Assembly (NCBI GenBank): GCA_910584375.1
Contig: CAJUAH010000002.1
Location: forward strand, 124,001 to 188,000
Reading direction: 5' to 3'
Source: an uncultured Acetatifactor sp.
GTDB taxonomy: Bacteria; Bacillota; Clostridia; Lachnospirales; Lachnospiraceae
DNA: 64,000 nucleotides
Part shown: positions 25,769-33,356 of the stretch, in pieces
How positions within the stretch are numbered: position 1 is the first letter of the stretch
Layout: every line of letters starts with the position of its first letter
The notes under the pieces: generated by a model
Database searches by the model: none
What the model was told of the DNA's origin: nothing
The model's input: only the letters and a program-made list of their open reading frames with translations
Position numbers and translations under genes: made by a program

Positions 25769-26547
25769 ATCATGCCTCCCACAATAGCTGTTATGATCTC
25801 CTTCATCTGCATAAAGATAAAGTTCGCCGCGTCCGGCAGCATGCTGGCCGACAAAAGCAGCACGGACAATCCCACCAGGATCTTGAGCTGGATACCCACC
25901 GCAAACATATTCATCTGGGGCGACACCTTGGCCAACACGCCCAGAATGGCATTCAACAGCAGGATGACGCAGAATACCGGCAGGCAGATCCTGAAACCTA
26001 TAACAATATAGTCTCCCAGGAACTTCACCACGGAAACCAGCAGAGAATCCATCTGAAATATGGCGCCGTTTACCGGAACCAGCACAAAGGTGTCCGCCAG
26101 AGCGCCAAAGAGATATCTGTACATCCCACTGGCAATCAGCATCAGCATCACCACATACTGATAAAATACCCCTGTAATACTGGTGCTCTCCCGGGTAGCG
26201 GGATCCATCAGCGTCACCATGGACAAACCGGTCTCCATATCCGCGATGTGGCCCGCAAAATTGACGATGGCGCTGCACATGCTGGTACCAAGTCCCACCA
26301 GCAGGCCGGTGACTGCCTCCTTTAACACGATTGTGGAGTAGCCGAAAACCGTACTGTACTCCACCGCATCCGCGGGTGTCAGCGTCTGATACAGGAGCAG
26401 GGACGTAAATACGGCCAGAACTACCCGCACATGCCGCGGGGTGTTGTTCAGACTGAAAAACGGCGCCGCAAAAATAAAGCAACTCACCCTGGTCAATATC
26501 AGCAGAAAATATTCAAGATCATTCATGGAGAAAGAAAAATCTATCAT
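25765..26547 (-). CDS. fliR: Flagellar export gate protein FliR
   Basis: A 260-residue, strongly hydrophobic protein with about six membrane segments. FliR-type features are LLILTRVSCFIFAAPFFSL near the N-terminus and TGLLVGLGTSMCSAIVNFAG in the middle. It forms the export gate helix with FliP and FliQ. It starts 5 bases after the fliQ stop and ends overlapping flhB. Length is normal. Confidence 0.95.
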   Translation of the reverse strand: MIDFSFSMNDLEYFLLILTRVSCFIFAAPFFSLNNTPRHVRVVLAVFTSLLLYQTLTPADAVEYSTVFGYSTIVLKEAVTGLLVGLGTSMCSAIVNFAGHIADMETGLSMVTLMDPATRESTSITGVFYQYVVMLMLIASGMYRYLFGALADTFVLVPVNGAIFQMDSLLVSVVKFLGDYIVIGFRICLPVFCVILLLNAILGVLAKVSPQMNMFAVGIQLKILVGLSVLLLSASMLPDAANFIFMQMKEIITAIVGGMM

Positions 26548-26552
26548 TTATT

Positions 26553-26825
26553 TTACCCGCTGACATACAGGGCAAAATTGGACCAAAGCTGTGTCATGAA
26601 CTCCACCATAGTCGTCATCATCCAGGGGCCCAGGAGCATCAGCGCCACAAAGATCCCTATGATTTTTGGCACAAAGGTCAACGTCTGCTCCTGTATGGAA
26701 GTCACTGTCTGGAAAATGCTGACCAGCAGGCCGATACACAGCGATACCAGCAGCACAGGCATGGACACCTTGAGAATCACCAGCAGGGCTCTGCCCGCGA
26801 TCTCCGCCACTTCTTCCACTGTCAT
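26553..26825 (-). CDS. fliQ: Flagellar export gate protein FliQ
   Basis: A 90-residue protein with two membrane helices separated by a short loop (TSIQEQTLTFVPKIIGI), the exact family pattern. The start is the ATG of MTVEEVAEIAGRALL, about 10 bases after GAGGAG. The frame reaches 26891, but FliQ proteins are about 89 residues and the extension overlaps fliP. It lies between fliP (23 bases) and fliR (5 bases). Confidence 0.95.
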   Translation of the reverse strand: MTVEEVAEIAGRALLVILKVSMPVLLVSLCIGLLVSIFQTVTSIQEQTLTFVPKIIGIFVALMLLGPWMMTTMVEFMTQLWSNFALYVSG

Positions 26826-26848
26826 GGATATCACACTCCTCTCCAGCG

Positions 26849-27715
26849 CTAATAAAAGGTTTCCACCAGTTTCATGATCACCAGGCTCCATCCGTCCGCC
26901 AGCACAAACAGCAGGATCTTAAAGGGCATGGAGATCATCGTAGGCGGCAGCATCATCATACCCATACTCATCAGCGTGGACGCCACCACCATATCAATGA
27001 CTATAAAGGGAATATATATGATAAATCCCATAAAAAACGCCTGCCGCAGTTCCCCGATGATAAAGCTGGGGACCAGTACAGAGGTGGGAATATCGCCCAA
27101 CGTCACTCCGTCCCACTCCTGTCCCGCGATATCCATAAACAGATTTACGTCCTTGGCCAGTGTCTCTCCGTACATAAATTCCCGAAAAGGCTGGAGCCCC
27201 GCCTCAAACGCTTCCTCCTGGGTGATCGTTCCCTCGTCCAGAGGCACGATAGCCTCATTATAGACCCGCTCCAGTGTGGGCTGCATGATAAAGAGCGTCA
27301 GAAAAAGCGCAATCCCGATCAGCACCTGGTTGGGCGGCGCAGTCTGGGTATTCAGCGCGGCCCTGGTAAAATGCAGCACAATGATGACGCGGGTATAGGC
27401 CGTGAGCATCAACAGCAGCGTGGGAGCCAGAGCAATCAGCGTCAGGATGATCAGGATTCGCAGCATACCGTTGATCTGCCCGTTCCCGTTATCCACAGTG
27501 ATCGTGAACCGGTTCTGTACATTCAGTTCCTCCAGCTCTTCCGGCGTCTGCGCCTCCCCCGCGCCATACCGGATCGTAGACTCGTCTGTGGAACCGGTAT
27601 CTTCCGACGCATGGACGGTAATGGGAATATGAATACACAATATGCCTACCGTGATCAGCAGGCATATTAAATGCAGGATATTTCTTTTCCTCATATATTT
27701 ATTGGTCAAAGCCAT
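26849..27715 (-). CDS. fliP: Flagellar export gate protein FliP
   Basis: 288 residues. FliP is one of the few gate proteins with a cleavable signal, and a plausible one ends near HIPITVHA (residue ~36). An acidic extracytoplasmic stretch follows, then four membrane helices with the FliP signatures TAYTRVIIVLHFTRAALNTQ and FMGFIIYIPFIVIDMVVAS. The start has GGAGGGAG 9 bases upstream and overlaps fliO by 17 bases. An ATG seven codons later is an alternative. Confidence 0.95.
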   Translation of the reverse strand: MALTNKYMRKRNILHLICLLITVGILCIHIPITVHASEDTGSTDESTIRYGAGEAQTPEELEELNVQNRFTITVDNGNGQINGMLRILIILTLIALAPTLLLMLTAYTRVIIVLHFTRAALNTQTAPPNQVLIGIALFLTLFIMQPTLERVYNEAIVPLDEGTITQEEAFEAGLQPFREFMYGETLAKDVNLFMDIAGQEWDGVTLGDIPTSVLVPSFIIGELRQAFFMGFIIYIPFIVIDMVVASTLMSMGMMMLPPTMISMPFKILLFVLADGWSLVIMKLVETFY

Positions 27716-28091
27716 CCGTCTGTTCTCCCTCCGGCTTCTGCAGGGAAGTTTCCCGATGCAACATACCGCCCAGCAGCTCCTTGAACCTGATTCCCTGGTC
27801 TCCTGACATATCCTTTTTCAAAATCTGTTCTTCCGGAATCTGACAGAGCATTGTGACCGTATCCTTGCATACCGCAATCGCCGCATAGGTTTTGCCCAGC
27901 CGCACCAGTTGAATATATTTACCGGCTGTGATCTGTGCGGTCTCCAATACTTCGATATTGTTTCCCACGCTCTGAGATTTCTGATACCGGGCAATATATT
28001 TGGTCACTACTGCGGTAATCGCAAGCACCACAACAAAAACCACCAACACAGTGATCAACTGCACGTAGCCGTCCGTACCTGTCATCAGCAT
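27699..28091 (-). CDS. fliO: Flagellar export accessory protein FliO
   Basis: 130 residues: a short N-terminus, one membrane helix (LITVLVVFVVVLAITAVVT) and a small cytoplasmic domain with the FliO-like pattern IEVLETAQITAGKYIQLVRL. FliO helps assemble the FliP ring. Its ATG shares a base with the cheY stop (TGATG) and its end overlaps fliP. Family members diverge strongly, so the call rests on topology, motif and place. Confidence 0.85.
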   Translation of the reverse strand: MLMTGTDGYVQLITVLVVFVVVLAITAVVTKYIARYQKSQSVGNNIEVLETAQITAGKYIQLVRLGKTYAAIAVCKDTVTMLCQIPEEQILKKDMSGDQGIRFKELLGGMLHRETSLQKPEGEQTDGFDQ

Positions 28092-28453
28092 CAGCCAACA
28101 ACCTTCTTAACTGCCTCAATAACGCGGTCCGCCTGGAAAGGCTTTACAATAAAGTCCTTGGCGCCGGCCTGTATGGATTCGATAACCATCGCCTGCTGTC
28201 CCATAGCGGAACACATGATAACGGTGGCGCCTGCATCGGAGGCCTTGATCGCCTTGAGTGCGGCGATCCCGTCCATCTCCGGCATCGTGATATCCATCAG
28301 CACCAGATCGGGTTTCAGCTCGGCATACTTCTCCACAGCCTTGGCGCCGTTCTCAGCCTCTCCGACTACATTGTAGCCGTTCTTGCTCAGGATATCCTTG
28401 ATCATCATCCTCATGAACGCCGCATCGTCACAAATCAAAATATTCTTTGCCAT
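28091..28453 (-). CDS. cheY: Chemotaxis response regulator CheY
   Basis: A 120-residue stand-alone receiver domain. Asp9-Asp10 form the acidic pocket, Asp54 is the phosphorylation site (LVLMDITMPEMDG), a Ser replaces the usual Thr of the switch (VIMCSAMGQ), and the invariant Lys is in FIVKPF. The start follows GGAGG by 5 bases. CheY-P would bind FliM and the N-terminal motif of FliY, both encoded just upstream, to change motor rotation. Confidence 0.96.
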   Translation of the reverse strand: MAKNILICDDAAFMRMMIKDILSKNGYNVVGEAENGAKAVEKYAELKPDLVLMDITMPEMDGIAALKAIKASDAGATVIMCSAMGQQAMVIESIQAGAKDFIVKPFQADRVIEAVKKVVG

Positions 28454-28482
28454 ATCTTCCTCCATTTTCTGTGATATCTTAT

Positions 28483-29781
28483 TTATTTAATGATTTCGGT
28501 AACTTTGATACCAAAACATTCTTCTATCACTACGACCTCGCCTTTTGCTACAAACTTACCGTTTACCAGTACATCTATGGGTTCACCGGCAATCCGGTTA
28601 AGCTCTATGATCGTGCCCGGCGAGAAATCCAAAATGTCCGAAATAGACTTAGTGGTTCTGCCAAGTTCCACCGTGACTTCCAACGGCACATCCATGATCA
28701 GTCCGATATTCTCGTTGCTGGGCATAGCAGACAGATTGTTTGAAAAGTTCTGGAACTGTGCCGGTTGAACATTCACACTCTGCATCGGCATCTGCCCATA
28801 GGGGTTATAACCCATCATTTGAGGCTGCATACCCATCATCTGAGGCTGCATTCCCATCATCTGCGGATTCATACCCATCGTCTGCGGCTGCATTCCCATC
28901 ATCTGAGAATTCATGCCCATATCAGGCTGCATTCCTCCCATCATCTGCGGCTGCATTCCCATATCGGGTACAGGAGCCGGTGCGGGAGCGGGCGCAGGCG
29001 AAGGTGCGGGAGTCGGCGACGGCGTCGGCTCGGAACCTCCCATCTGTGCCCCGATAAAAGTGTCCACGATCCTCTTGGCAAACTCAATGGGATACAGCTG
29101 CATGATGTTGCTGTCTACCAGGTCGCCGATCTGCATAGAGAACCTGACTTTAACAAAAGTACCTCCCAAAAACGGTGACAATTCCGCCCCGTCCGTATAA
29201 TCCGCCAGATCCAGCAGATTAGCGTTCGGCGGGCTGATATCGATCATCGTCCCAAGCATTGTAGAGAGCGATGTGGCCGATGATCCCATCATCTGATTCA
29301 TGGCCTCCGATATCGCGCTCAGATGCAGCTCCGTAATCTCCCCATCATCCGCATTGGTGCCGTCTCCGCCCATCATCAGATCAGTAATGATCTTCACATC
29401 CCTGTCTTTCAGTACCAGAATATTGGTGCCGTCCAGTCCCTGTGTATACTTGATCTGTATAAATACACAGGGCCTTTCATATTCGTCAAGCATGCTTTTC
29501 CATCTGGCCAGAGATACCACGGGAGTGGTAATATTGACCTTCTGGTTGACCAGTGAATAGAGAGTCGTCGCCGAAGATCCCATACTGATATTGGCAACTT
29601 CGCCAATCGCGTCTTTCTCTACCTCCGACAACAGAGTCTCATCCACAGGCTCCTCATTACTGCCTGCGACACTGGAACCGGAGTCTGCAGAAGCACTGCC
29701 GTTATCATCGCCGGCAGACAGATCCATACCGTTTAACAGGGCGTTAATCTCGTCCTGCGACAGCATTCCATCTCCTTCCAT
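28483..29781 (-). CDS. fliY: C-ring protein and CheY-P phosphatase FliY
   Basis: 432 residues. The N-terminal CheY-binding motif is MLSQDEINALLNG. A CheC-like domain (~50-235) has two Glu/Asn active helices (EVANISMGSSATTL and EAMNQMMGSSATSL). A Pro/Ala linker is followed by a Met/Gln/Gly repeat region (~270-335), and a C-terminal SpoA/FliN domain (~360-432, LEVTVELGRTTKSISDILDF) builds the C-ring. No separate fliN is present, so FliY provides that part. GGAGG lies 5 bases before the chosen ATG; a second ATG, five codons on, also has GGAG. The repeat linker is odd for the family. Confidence 0.93.
   Translation of the reverse strand: MEGDGMLSQDEINALLNGMDLSAGDDNGSASADSGSSVAGSNEEPVDETLLSEVEKDAIGEVANISMGSSATTLYSLVNQKVNITTPVVSLARWKSMLDEYERPCVFIQIKYTQGLDGTNILVLKDRDVKIITDLMMGGDGTNADDGEITELHLSAISEAMNQMMGSSATSLSTMLGTMIDISPPNANLLDLADYTDGAELSPFLGGTFVKVRFSMQIGDLVDSNIMQLYPIEFAKRIVDTFIGAQMGGSEPTPSPTPAPSPAPAPAPAPVPDMGMQPQMMGGMQPDMGMNSQMMGMQPQTMGMNPQMMGMQPQMMGMQPQMMGYNPYGQMPMQSVNVQPAQFQNFSNNLSAMPSNENIGLIMDVPLEVTVELGRTTKSISDILDFSPGTIIELNRIAGEPIDVLVNGKFVAKGEVVVIEECFGIKVTEIIK
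28800..28966. repeat. Met/Gln/Gly-coding tandem repeats inside fliY
   Basis: Imperfect 21-bp units, coding on the minus strand for versions of MGMQPQM, occur about seven times in a row. Plus-strand units look like CATCTGAGGCTGCATACCCAT. They encode the flexible linker between the phosphatase and SpoA domains. Confidence 0.8.
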
Positions 29782-29838
29782 GTCTTCCTCCATTCTGCTG
29801 CCCTGACGGCAGCTCTTTTTTCCTAAAGCCCTTTCCGG

Positions 29839-30819
29839 CTACTCATCCTCGTGGAGCACCGTAGTGACCCGCACTGCATAGATATCGTTACTGGCGCCGG
29901 GAAGCGCTGTAAATTTCCTGATATTTCCCACATACACATCCATCTCGCTGTCCACTTTGGTGTTAAGCCGGATGCAGTCTCCCACCTGCAGTCCCAGAAA
30001 ATCCGATACGGAAATACTGCTTTTACCAAGTACCGCTTTCACAGGTATATCCACCTTACGAATCAGAGTCTCTATGTATTCCTCATAATTCTGGTCCTTG
30101 TTCTCCTGCATGGTTGAATACCAGTACTTGGTATTCAGCTTATCCATGATATCCTCCAGTGTGGGGAACGGGAGACACACATTGATATATCCTTCCACAT
30201 CGCCGATCTTCATGTTCAGCGTGACAATGGCTGTCATATCCGTGGGAGTCACTATCTGCGCGAACTGGGGATTTGTCTCCAGCCTGCTCAGCATTGGCGA
30301 CAACTCAATTACATTTTTCCATGGATCACGCATCAACTGCGTAAACAGTACCATCATCTTCTCGATAATGGTCATCTCTATCTCTGAAAAGCCTCTGCTC
30401 TTCTCCAGAGGTGCGCCGCTGCCCCCCAACATACGGTCAATCATGGCATATCCCAGATTTGTGGACAGCTCCACTATGATATTACCATTAAGCGGCTGAA
30501 AATTCAATATGCCAAGTATAACCGGATTGGATAACGCATTGATAAACTCCGAAAAAGTAACCGTCTCGGAACTGGATACGGAAATCTGCACATTCTTGCG
30601 CAGATACACGGGCAGATTGGTAGAAATAAGTCTGCCATAATGTTCGTAAATAATCTCCAGTGTCCGCAAATGTTCTTTGGAAAACTTGGCCGGACGGTTA
30701 AAATCATAGTTTTTAACCTGCTTTTCCTCTTCATCCTGTATCTTATCTACGTCCAATTCGCCGGCCGATAACGCTGCCAGCAGGTTATCTATTTCATTTT
30801 GCGATAATACCTCGCCCAA
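29839..30819 (-). CDS. fliM: Flagellar motor switch protein FliM
   Basis: 326 residues. The CheY-P docking peptide is at the extreme N-terminus (VLSQNEIDNLLAALSAG). A CheC-like middle domain without phosphatase residues carries the GGxG-type loop MLGGSGAPLEKSRGFSEIEM. A C-terminal SpoA domain (VPVKAVLGKSSISVSDFLGL and after) ends in LHEDE. It forms the C-ring with FliG and FliY. It is 57 bases before fliY and 42 after fliL. Confidence 0.97.
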   Translation of the reverse strand: MGEVLSQNEIDNLLAALSAGELDVDKIQDEEEKQVKNYDFNRPAKFSKEHLRTLEIIYEHYGRLISTNLPVYLRKNVQISVSSSETVTFSEFINALSNPVILGILNFQPLNGNIIVELSTNLGYAMIDRMLGGSGAPLEKSRGFSEIEMTIIEKMMVLFTQLMRDPWKNVIELSPMLSRLETNPQFAQIVTPTDMTAIVTLNMKIGDVEGYINVCLPFPTLEDIMDKLNTKYWYSTMQENKDQNYEEYIETLIRKVDIPVKAVLGKSSISVSDFLGLQVGDCIRLNTKVDSEMDVYVGNIRKFTALPGASNDIYAVRVTTVLHEDE

Positions 30820-30861
30820 ATCTTCTCACCTCCTGTCTGCTCTATCCTGTGACGGAGGCAA

Positions 30862-31389
30862 TTACTGTACCTGTCTGCCGCTGATAGCTATGCCATATAT
30901 AAACTCTTTGTCAAACAAAGTCTTTACTTCCTTTAATATCTCATCCTTGATCGCATCAAAATCGTTGGTGCATTCCTCGACGGTATGCTGGCTCACCACG
31001 CTGGTAATCTGATCCATGATCACACTGGCATAGTTGCCTGCGGTAACATCCTCGCCATAAGTCTTATAGCCCTTCTCCTTGGTATTCATGGAAAAAGCCA
31101 CGCCGTCAAGAACAATAAAGTGCGGCTTGCCGTCATCTCCCTCCACATTTTTCAGAGGAATTGTCATTTTACCTTCCAGATTCCAGAACGCCAGATCCGA
31201 CATGGGTACTTCCTGCTGTTCCTCCCCTCCGGTCTTTTCCGTCTCCAGATTCAGGATAGACGCCACGCTGTTTACCAGCGCCGCCGTCTTTTTGTTCGTG
31301 CTGAGCACACTGAACATCATCACTGCTGATAAGATCACGTTTACCAGCACAAGGGCCAGTACCAATACTGACAGTAAATTCTTCTTCAT
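30862..31389 (-). CDS. fliL: Flagellar stator-associated protein FliL
   Basis: 175 residues: an N-terminal membrane helix (LLSVLVLALVLVNVILSAVMM) and an extracytoplasmic FliL domain with the FIVLDGVAFSMNT segment and the C-terminal helix running into KTLFDKEFIYGIAISGRQVQ. FliL rings surround and support MotAB stators. It follows motB by 23 bases and precedes fliM. Confidence 0.9.
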   Translation of the reverse strand: MKKNLLSVLVLALVLVNVILSAVMMFSVLSTNKKTAALVNSVASILNLETEKTGGEEQQEVPMSDLAFWNLEGKMTIPLKNVEGDDGKPHFIVLDGVAFSMNTKEKGYKTYGEDVTAGNYASVIMDQITSVVSQHTVEECTNDFDAIKDEILKEVKTLFDKEFIYGIAISGRQVQ

Positions 31390-31412
31390 CGCAAAAACCG
31401 TCCCTTCTATTT

Positions 31413-32249
31413 TTACATATTATATATCCTGATCTCAACCCTTCTGTTTTTCGCCCTGCCCGCGTCCGTCCCATTGTCGGCCACAGGCACATACTCTCCC
31501 CGCCCGGAGTGTTTGATCATGGCCGGGTTCAGAGAACTGTGCTCCAACAGATAGTCAAACACGGATAAGGCTCTGGCGCTGCTGAGCTCGTTGTTGTTGG
31601 CGTACTGTGCGCTGTGCATGGGCACATTGTCTGTGTGTCCCTCGATCTCGATGATGCTTCCGGCGTACCGTTCCAGGATCGCGCCCACATGGTCCAGCGC
31701 GCCCGTGGCCTCTTCCCGGATCGCAGCCTTGCCGGAGTCAAACAAAAAGGCTCCCTTTAAGGACAGCAATACATATTCCGAAGTAAAATTCACTTCGATC
31801 TGATCCCCAAGGTTACTCTCGCTGATATCCTCCAGAATGCGCTCCGCCTTTTCTTCATTCTCCTTCAGTCCCTGATCCTCTATGACCTCCTGGGCTCTCT
31901 GGTAGAGTTCTTCCCTGGCGTCTCCGTTGGCCTCATACTGCTCAAACTGATCCGATGTGGTATCGCTGTCCGCGTTCTTGCCGGTACTGTTGATATATTC
32001 GTCCAGTTCGTTGAGCTGGCTGACACCGTTGCTGATCAGGATACCGTCGCCGATGGCGGCGGCTCCTCCGTCCAAAACGCTGAACGCGGAGGACATGGAG
32101 GCTACAAACTCCTGAAATTTCTCCTCGCTGATGGACGACATGGAAAACAAAAGCACAAAAAAGCACAGCAGCAGATTCATCAGGTCGCTGAATGTGGCCA
32201 TCCATGGCGCCAGCCCGGCAGGCGGATCTTCAGGCTTACGTTTTGCCAT
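31413..32249 (-). CDS. motB: Stator protein MotB
   Basis: 278 residues. One N-terminal membrane helix carries the ion-binding Asp22 (PWMATFSDLMNLLLCFFVLL). A plug and linker region follows, then the OmpA-like peptidoglycan-binding domain (~150-278, with IEIEGHTDNVPM and SSARALSVFDYLLEHS). It anchors the stator to the wall. The start shares one base with the motA stop (TAATG). Proton or sodium use cannot be decided from sequence. Confidence 0.96.
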   Translation of the reverse strand: MAKRKPEDPPAGLAPWMATFSDLMNLLLCFFVLLFSMSSISEEKFQEFVASMSSAFSVLDGGAAAIGDGILISNGVSQLNELDEYINSTGKNADSDTTSDQFEQYEANGDAREELYQRAQEVIEDQGLKENEEKAERILEDISESNLGDQIEVNFTSEYVLLSLKGAFLFDSGKAAIREEATGALDHVGAILERYAGSIIEIEGHTDNVPMHSAQYANNNELSSARALSVFDYLLEHSSLNPAMIKHSGRGEYVPVADNGTDAGRAKNRRVEIRIYNM

Positions 32250-33037
32250 TACTCTTCACCTCCTGCCTCATCTCCTCCCTCGGACGTCCGCTCTTTGGGA
32301 GCCAGGAAGGACTTCAGCTTTTCCTCAATGACACGGGGATTCTCTCCTGCCTGAATGGACAGAAGACCTTCCACCATGATCTCCTTGAGCTGCATCTCCT
32401 GCGCGTTCTGCGCTTTCAGTTTACCGGCCACGGGAGTACACAGCCAGTTGGCCAGCACGGAACCGTACAATGTAGTGATCAGCGCCACGGCCATATCGCC
32501 GCCGATTCTGCTGGGGTCGCTCATGTTGTTCAGCATGTTTACCAGACCTACCAGCGTACCGATCATACCCCAGGCAGGACCCATGGAAGCCAGCGCCTCC
32601 CAGAAACCGATCACCGTCCTGTGACGGGACTCTATGCTGACCAGTTCCGTTTCCATGATGCCCCGCACCAGGTCCGGGTCTGTGCCGTCCACGATCAAAA
32701 GGATACCCTTTTTCAAAAAAGGTTCGTCCAGATCCGCCGCCGCTTCCTCCAAGGACAGCAGACCTTCCTTACGGGCCACATTGGACAGATCGATGATGCT
32801 CTTGATCATATCCGACGTATTCATCGCCGAAGTCTTAAAAACCAGTTTGACGCTCTTAAGACCGTTCAGGAAGTCCTGCATGGAGTAGCTGAGCATCGTA
32901 GCGAAAAGCGCGCCTCCAAAAGTAATAATCGCCGATGGGAAATTCAGATAAGTCATCACATCCGCGTGGTTGGAAATAATGCCGTACACCAGCATCAGAA
33001 AGCCCATAATAATTCCGATAAGAGAAGCTATATCCAC
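32249..33037 (-). CDS. motA: Stator protein MotA (GTG start)
   Basis: 262 residues from a GTG with AGGTGA 5 bases upstream, giving the normal N-terminus M-DIASLIGIIMGFLMLVYGI. A GTG three codons earlier has no ribosome site. Four membrane helices, the large cytoplasmic loop that touches FliG (ESRHRTVIGFWEALASMGPAW), and the family motif GTLVGLVNMLNNMSDPSRIG are visible. It is coupled to motB and follows flbD by 29 bases. Confidence 0.95.
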   Translation of the reverse strand: MDIASLIGIIMGFLMLVYGIISNHADVMTYLNFPSAIITFGGALFATMLSYSMQDFLNGLKSVKLVFKTSAMNTSDMIKSIIDLSNVARKEGLLSLEEAAADLDEPFLKKGILLIVDGTDPDLVRGIMETELVSIESRHRTVIGFWEALASMGPAWGMIGTLVGLVNMLNNMSDPSRIGGDMAVALITTLYGSVLANWLCTPVAGKLKAQNAQEMQLKEIMVEGLLSIQAGENPRVIEEKLKSFLAPKERTSEGGDEAGGEE

Positions 33038-33066
33038 AACGATCACCTAACTTTTTTTGCGTAAAC

Positions 33067-33255
33067 TTATGTACCTGCAAAAATATCCTTTCTATATGAT
33101 TTTACTAGATTTTTTATCTCTTGTCTACTTTCTTTTACAATTATTTTTTTTCCAGTTGTTAGGGTAACTACCGTATCCGGCGTTTCTTCCACTATTTCCA
33201 GCAAATCCGGGTTAACAAGAATTTTCTGCCCGCTTAATTTTGTCACCTCGATCAT
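33067..33255 (-). CDS. flbD: FlbD-family small flagellar protein
   Basis: A 62-residue single-domain protein, MIEVTKLSGQKILVNPDLLE and onward, the family signature. The start is set by AAGGGAG; the frame extends nine codons further. FlbD/YlzI family members are found in flagellar operons beside motA in Firmicutes and spirochetes. The molecular role is unclear. A strong hairpin lies just before its ribosome site. Confidence 0.88.
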   Translation of the reverse strand: MIEVTKLSGQKILVNPDLLEIVEETPDTVVTLTTGKKIIVKESRQEIKNLVKSYRKDIFAGT

Positions 33256-33285
33256 GTCCTGTATGCTCCCTTTATGACACAATTC

Positions 33286-33322
33286 AAAGGGGCGTGTGTC
33301 ATTTTCGGCACACGACCCCTTT
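33286..33322 (-). promoter_or_regulatory. Intercistronic hairpin between flgE and flbD
   Basis: Arms AAAGGGG-c-GTGTG and CACAC-ga-CCCCTTT form a 12-pair stem directly after the flgE stop. On the minus strand no U-run follows, so it is not a classic terminator. It probably protects the 3' end of the abundant hook mRNA or partly reduces read-through into flbD-motA. Confidence 0.65.
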
Positions 33323-33356
33323 CAATTATTTATTCGGTTCTATCCCGGCCGGAAGA

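Noticed and set aside
25769..26482. N-terminal extension of FlhB across fliR (608 residues in all)
   Set aside because: No FlhB homology before VILRYDLQFF and a good ribosome site at the GTG; kept only as a finding.
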